The notes under the pieces: model-generated | Database searches by the model: none | What the model saw: only the letters and a program-made list of their open reading frames with translations | What the model was told of the DNA's origin: nothing | Part shown: positions 6,777 through 10,007 of the stretch, in pieces | How the letters are laid out: each line of letters begins with the position of its first letter | Numbering within the stretch: the first letter of the stretch is position 1 | Made by a program: the position numbers and the translations under genes | Origin: an uncultured Clostridia bacterium | GTDB lineage: Bacteria > Bacillota > Clostridia > Christensenellales > Pumilibacteraceae | Length of the DNA: 10,007 nt | Direction: 5' to 3' | NCBI GenBank assembly: GCA_947086925.1 | Contig: CAMUAL010000044.1 | Span: 1-10,007 of the forward strand

Positions 6777-7490
6777 TTGTCAGAAAAGAAAGTCAGATTT
6801 TTTCGCTGTATAGTAGCTAACTTTGCGATAGGCGCAATCGTCATAGGTCTGCTCGCATTTACGCTTACAAACAAAACGGTAGCCGCATCGGGTGAAACCG
6901 CCCCGTTTTACAAGGGAGAAAGCAAAACAAAAGTTTCGCTTATGGTAAACGTATACTGGGGCACCGAATATTTAGACGAAATGCTCGATATTTTCGAACG
7001 AAACAACGTAACCACAACTTTTTTTGTGGGCGGAATGTGGGTTGCCGAAAACGACGCCATGCTTAAAAAGATATACGAAAAAGGGCATGAGATAGGTAAT
7101 CACGGATACTTTCACAAAGACCACAAAAAGCTGTCGGCGGAACGCAACTTCGAAGAAATTAATATCACTCACAAGTTGGTTAAAAGCGTAATAGGCATAG
7201 ACATGAATTTATTTGCTCCGCCGTCGGGGTCTTTCGGAAAAGCCACGTTATCGCAAGCCGAAACGCTCGGATACGCAACCATAATGTGGACTCGCGATAC
7301 TATCGATTGGCGCGATCACGACACGCAGAAAATAATCGAAAGGGCAACCTCCAAAATGGATGGCGGCGATTTGATTTTAATGCACCCCACGCAAAACACC
7401 GTCGAAGCCCTCGAAAGTATAATCCGTTACGCAAAAGAGCATAATTTACAGATAGCTCCGGTGAGCGAAGTACTTGCCGCCGACGTTTAA
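6777..7490 (+). CDS. ylxY: YlxY-like polysaccharide-deacetylase-fold protein, membrane-anchored
   Basis: A NodB-fold protein placed after pnp and before the M16 peptidase gene, as ylxY is in Bacillus and Clostridium. From the TTG start it has 237 residues: a short basic N-terminus, one hydrophobic segment at about 11-31 (signal peptide or anchor), then the NodB domain facing outward. Starting at ATG 6687 would add 30 residues but is poorly supported. The His pair of motif 2 is present (H109 and H113 in GNHGYFH), as are DTIDW and a C-terminal LMHPT (H203). Motif 1, normally TFDDG, reads MVNVYWG with N58 where Asp is expected, and the Arg of the RPP motif is Ala (A147 in FAPPSG). Deacetylation of peptidoglycan or another glycan is thus doubtful. 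The family is annotated as probably sporulation-associated; its role is unproven. Confidence 0.83.
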   Translation: MSEKKVRFFRCIVANFAIGAIVIGLLAFTLTNKTVAASGETAPFYKGESKTKVSLMVNVYWGTEYLDEMLDIFERNNVTTTFFVGGMWVAENDAMLKKIYEKGHEIGNHGYFHKDHKKLSAERNFEEINITHKLVKSVIGIDMNLFAPPSGSFGKATLSQAETLGYATIMWTRDTIDWRDHDTQKIIERATSKMDGGDLILMHPTQNTVEALESIIRYAKEHNLQIAPVSEVLAADV

Positions 7491-7501
7491 ACAACATAAT
7501 A

Positions 7502-7520
7502 CGCACTCGGTGCGAATTTT
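7502..7520 (+). terminator. Weak hairpin with short T-run between ylxY-like and mlpA-like genes
   Basis: CGCAC (7502-7506) pairs with GTGCG (7510-7514) around a TCG loop, followed by AATTTT. The stem is only five pairs and ends just before the GGAGG ribosome-binding site at 7522-7526. It is probably a leaky terminator or a processing/stability hairpin rather than a full stop. Confidence 0.4.
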
Positions 7521-7532
7521 CGGAGGTCACAA

Positions 7533-8792
7533 ATGAACGATTTGATTGCATATCCCAACGGACTTCGACTCGTAGTCAATCACGTGCCTACGGTAAGGTC
7601 GGTTTCAATGGGAATATGGGTAGGTGCCGGAAGCACGAAAGAAACGACTGCAAACAACGGTATATCTCATTTTACCGAACACGTCATGTTTAAAGGTACC
7701 GATAAGTACACGGCTTTCGACGTTGCCAACGCTTTTGAAAATCTCGGCGCCGCCATAAACGCTTTTACGGGAAAAGAAGCTACATGCTATTACGTTAAAT
7801 CGATAGACGAATATGCGGAAAAATGTTTCGAAACTCTTTCGCATATTTTCACCCGTTCGTCGTTCGACGCCGCCGAGCTTGACAAAGAACGCAAAGTTAT
7901 AATAGAAGAAATCAATATGGTGGAAGATTCCGCCGAAGACATTTGCTATGACTTGCTTGCCGACACGCTTTACAAGGGCACTGCGCTCGGCCATACTATT
8001 TTGGGCCCTATCGACAACGTAAAGCGTTTTACGCGTTACGATGTAATCGCATACATGGACGAGCTGTACAATGCCGATAATATTGTCGTTTCCGTTTCGG
8101 GCAATATGGATACTCGAACCGCCGACAAGCTCGTGCGCAAATATCTTTTAAACGAAGTACGGAGCAATAAAACGGTAAAAGCAGGAGTAGACAAGCTTAA
8201 CGTCAAAGGCGGCTATGCCGAAAAAATCAAAGATTTCGAGCAGTCGAATATAGGCATAAGTTACCCTTCGGTGGAATTCCGCAATGCGGAAATGCCCGCG
8301 CAGAATGTATTTAACATTGCGTTCGGCGGCTGTATGGGTTCGCGTCTGTTTCAACGTGTACGCGAGCAAATGGGATTGGCTTATTCGGTTTATTCCTCAC
8401 CGATAGCTTATCTGAAAAACGGCAACTTCAACATTATGCTCAATATTACGGCGGCAAACACCGAAAAAGTTTTAAAGGCAACAATGGCTGAAATCGACGC
8501 AGTAATAAAAAGCGGCATAACGAAAGAAGAATTCGAAAAATCAAAAATTCAACTCAAATCCGCGCTTGTGTTTTCGGAAGAAAACATACACAATATGATG
8601 ACTTCGCAAGGAAAGCTGATGTTGCTTACAGGCGAACTTTACAGTGTTGACAGTCGCATCGAAGAAATCGACAATGTGACTGTAAGCGACATAAACAAGT
8701 TTATAAAGAAAACTTTCGAAACCGACAAAGCGTGCGCCGCCTATGTGGGAAAAGAACCGCGCGCCGATATAATGAAAATAATAAACGGTTAG
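7533..8792 (+). CDS. mlpA: M16 family zinc peptidase, MlpA/YmxG-like
   Basis: A 419-residue M16 (pitrilysin/mitochondrial-processing-peptidase-like) metallopeptidase without a signal peptide, so probably cytoplasmic. The inverted zinc motif HFTEH is intact, with H46 and H50 as ligands and E49 as the catalytic residue. The third ligand is a Glu of VIIEEI (E125/E126), at the usual distance of about 75 residues. The C-terminal half has the M16 block SRLFQRVREQMGLAYSVYS, whose Arg and Tyr help hold substrate. The length fits the single-chain, two-domain bacterial MPP-like group. Consensus GGAGG at 7522-7526 lies six bases before ATG. Its place after pnp and the ylxY-like gene matches mlpA of Firmicutes. 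The natural substrate is unknown. A strong terminator follows. Confidence 0.92.
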   Translation: MNDLIAYPNGLRLVVNHVPTVRSVSMGIWVGAGSTKETTANNGISHFTEHVMFKGTDKYTAFDVANAFENLGAAINAFTGKEATCYYVKSIDEYAEKCFETLSHIFTRSSFDAAELDKERKVIIEEINMVEDSAEDICYDLLADTLYKGTALGHTILGPIDNVKRFTRYDVIAYMDELYNADNIVVSVSGNMDTRTADKLVRKYLLNEVRSNKTVKAGVDKLNVKGGYAEKIKDFEQSNIGISYPSVEFRNAEMPAQNVFNIAFGGCMGSRLFQRVREQMGLAYSVYSSPIAYLKNGNFNIMLNITAANTEKVLKATMAEIDAVIKSGITKEEFEKSKIQLKSALVFSEENIHNMMTSQGKLMLLTGELYSVDSRIEEIDNVTVSDINKFIKKTFETDKACAAYVGKEPRADIMKIING

Positions 8793-8795
8793 CAT

Positions 8796-8827
8796 AAAAA
8801 ATCCGTCCGAGATTCGGGCGGTTTTTT
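8796..8827 (+). terminator. Rho-independent terminator after the M16 peptidase gene
   Basis: CCGTCCGA (8803-8810) pairs with TCGGGCGG (8814-8821), eight pairs including one G-U, around a GAT loop. An A-run precedes it and six T's follow at 8822-8827. The stem starts 10 bases after the stop codon. Confidence 0.92.
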
Positions 8828-8872
8828 GTTGAAACTAATTTCAAAAAAATTTTACAAAACAGCCTAATTTGA

Positions 8873-8901
8873 TTGAAAAAAAGCACCCGTCATGTTATAA
8901 T
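8873..8901 (+). promoter_or_regulatory. Sigma-A-type promoter for the ftsK/spoIIIE-like gene
   Basis: TTGAAA at 8873-8878, a 17-base spacer, and TATAAT at 8896-8901 with a TGn extended -10 at 8893-8895. An A/T-rich tract at about 8838-8872 lies upstream and could act as an UP-type element. The predicted start is near 8908, giving a leader of about 33 bases. Confidence 0.85.
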
Positions 8902-8940
8902 AGAATGTAGTTTTAATGTTTCGATATTACGGAGTAAAAG

Positions 8941-10007
8941 ATGCCGTCAAAAAAATATAACAATACAAAGCGACGGGAAAAAAGTGCAAGCAATAACGAA
9001 GTAGTCGGAGTTGTTCTGATAATAATATCTGCGTTTATTTTGCTTTGCATTGTAATACGTCCTATACTTAGCATTATCAGTGCCGCTGTTTACGGCGTTA
9101 CATTGGGTGTTTTCGGATTATTCAGCTATCCGTTGTTTTTGAGTACCCTCATTTTGGGAATCGCGCTGTTGCAAGGCAGACACGCAAATATGAGAACACG
9201 CTACAAAGTCGGCATTGCATGCACCGCTTTATGCGTTATGCTTATTTTACAGCTTGCCACAACCAACGGTTTACTCGGAGAAAAATTCGGCGCGTATTTG
9301 GCAGGCACTTACAATATGAAATTATCTGCTGGCGGAGTGATTTTCGGCATAATCGCATATGCCGTAAAAAATATAGTTTCCGTACCCGTAGCGTATATTC
9401 TTTTTTCAATAGGCTTAATATGCTCGATTTTGTTTTGCTTTGTATTACCCGTATATTCCGCCCGTAAACGCGAACGTATGGACGCGCCCGCACAAAGCCC
9501 CGACCCGTTCGTAAAAGGCTTAGCTTCGGCAAAGCAGACCCGTCCCGTTACCGATAATACTTTGTTTGTTGATACCATCAGACCCGTACAAGCCGAACGA
9601 ATCGAAGGGAATCGGTTTACGCCCATAAACGAGCCGGAGCCCGAGCGAACCAAGCAGACTCAATTACAGCAAAGCACGGGCGTTCAGTTCGAGCCTTATT
9701 CCACCAAAAAGGAAAATCACGACGGCTTTATTTCGGAGGCGCATAAAATTCTTTTCGGAAACCGTCAGCAATATGCCGAGCCGCCCGCAACGAATCATGC
9801 AAAAATCGATTACGCAAAGGCACAAAGCGAATACATGGCGGGGTACAGATTACCTCCTCTTGTTTCCGAACCCGAAATCAAAAACACCGCACCCGTGCAA
9901 AGCGCACCCATAAAAGAAAATCCGGCACCTGCAAAGCCGCAGAAAACCGTTCACAGAGTATCGGATATTCCGGGACTTAACGACATACCTTTATTACCTG
10001 AAAAAGA
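8941..10007 (+). CDS. ftsK: FtsK/SpoIIIE-type DNA translocase, N-terminal part (3'-truncated)
   Basis: An open frame from ATG 8941 to the right edge (355 whole codons, no stop). GGAG at 8931-8934 lies six bases upstream, with a strong promoter before that. A basic N-terminus (KKYNNTKRREK) is followed by hydrophobic segments at about residues 21-39, 42-78 (one or two passes), 88-107 and 130-170, matching the four-pass membrane anchor of FtsK/SpoIIIE. From about residue 175 the sequence is hydrophilic and rich in Pro, Gln and Glu, like the linker before the motor. YRLPPL near 282 and IPLLP near 349 resemble the short motifs that often precede the SpoIIIE motor. These proteins pump chromosomal DNA through the closing septum. 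The ATPase Walker motifs and gamma domain would lie beyond the window, so the call rests on topology and on spoIIIE following this cluster in Firmicutes. A different polytopic membrane protein cannot be excluded. Confidence 0.75.
   Translation, partial: MPSKKYNNTKRREKSASNNEVVGVVLIIISAFILLCIVIRPILSIISAAVYGVTLGVFGLFSYPLFLSTLILGIALLQGRHANMRTRYKVGIACTALCVMLILQLATTNGLLGEKFGAYLAGTYNMKLSAGGVIFGIIAYAVKNIVSVPVAYILFSIGLICSILFCFVLPVYSARKRERMDAPAQSPDPFVKGLASAKQTRPVTDNTLFVDTIRPVQAERIEGNRFTPINEPEPERTKQTQLQQSTGVQFEPYSTKKENHDGFISEAHKILFGNRQQYAEPPATNHAKIDYAKAQSEYMAGYRLPPLVSEPEIKNTAPVQSAPIKENPAPAKPQKTVHRVSDIPGLNDIPLLPEK

Noticed and set aside
8829..8844. Small dyad TTGAAA-CTAA-TTTCAA after the M16 gene terminator
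   Set aside because: Six A/T-rich pairs in an A/T-rich spacer could easily arise by chance; no second site or T-tract supports a function.
9219..9653. Short frames on both strands at the right end (9219-9467 forward; 9242-9532 and 9309-9653 reverse)
   Set aside because: They overlap the uninterrupted forward frame from 8941, which has a strong promoter, a ribosome-binding site and coherent membrane topology.
1..10007. A new defence, mobile or biosynthetic system
   Set aside because: Every gene fits a conserved housekeeping family in familiar Firmicutes order, and no integrase, transposase, repeat array or unexplained gene cluster was found.

Overview
The window is a compact, all-forward-strand stretch of bacterial core genes. 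The gene content and order point to a Firmicutes/Clostridia-type anaerobe, probably from an uncultured lineage: rel, an MBL hydrolase and hemZ, then rpsO-pnp, a YlxY-like deacetylase-fold protein, an MlpA/YmxG-like M16 peptidase, and an FtsK/SpoIIIE-type protein. The order rpsO-pnp-ylxY-mlpA followed by spoIIIE further downstream is the known Bacillus/Clostridium arrangement. The ylxY homologue hints at spore-forming ancestry. Base composition looks even throughout. I see no mobile element, tRNA, rRNA or CRISPR array, and no sign of horizontal transfer. Taxonomy below class level cannot be read from this sequence.

Region 1 (1-4063) is a tightly packed three-gene block. It starts inside a bifunctional (p)ppGpp synthetase/hydrolase, whose true start lies before the window. 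A YqgX/GloB-type metallo-beta-lactamase-fold hydrolase follows with a 1-base overlap, then the radical-SAM protein HemZ with an 8-base overlap. Translational coupling is likely.

Region 2 (4064-6685) is the rpsO-pnp unit. A strong sigma-A-type promoter (TTTACA, 17 bases, TGTTATAAT) lies just behind hemZ. It drives a structured rpsO leader whose hairpin loop can pair with the rpsO Shine-Dalgarno sequence, a plausible S15 autoregulatory element. A terminator/attenuator and a second hairpin separate rpsO from pnp, and a strong terminator closes the unit.

Region 3 (6686-8827) holds the deacetylase-fold protein and the M16 peptidase. The first is preceded by an 11-bp perfect dyad and appears to start at TTG with a good ribosome-binding site. 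It lacks the usual catalytic Asp pair of NodB enzymes. A strong terminator ends this unit.

Region 4 (8828-10007) has a second strong promoter (TTGAAA, 17 bases, TGTTATAAT) followed by an open reading frame that runs off the right edge. It has an N-terminal cluster of membrane segments and a Pro/Gln/Glu-rich linker, as in FtsK/SpoIIIE, but the motor domain is outside the window.

No new multi-gene system is evident. The points most worth a second look are regulatory: the rpsO leader pseudoknot candidate, the dyad before the ylxY-like gene, and the rpsO-pnp intergenic structure. The altered active site of the deacetylase-fold protein is a further one.
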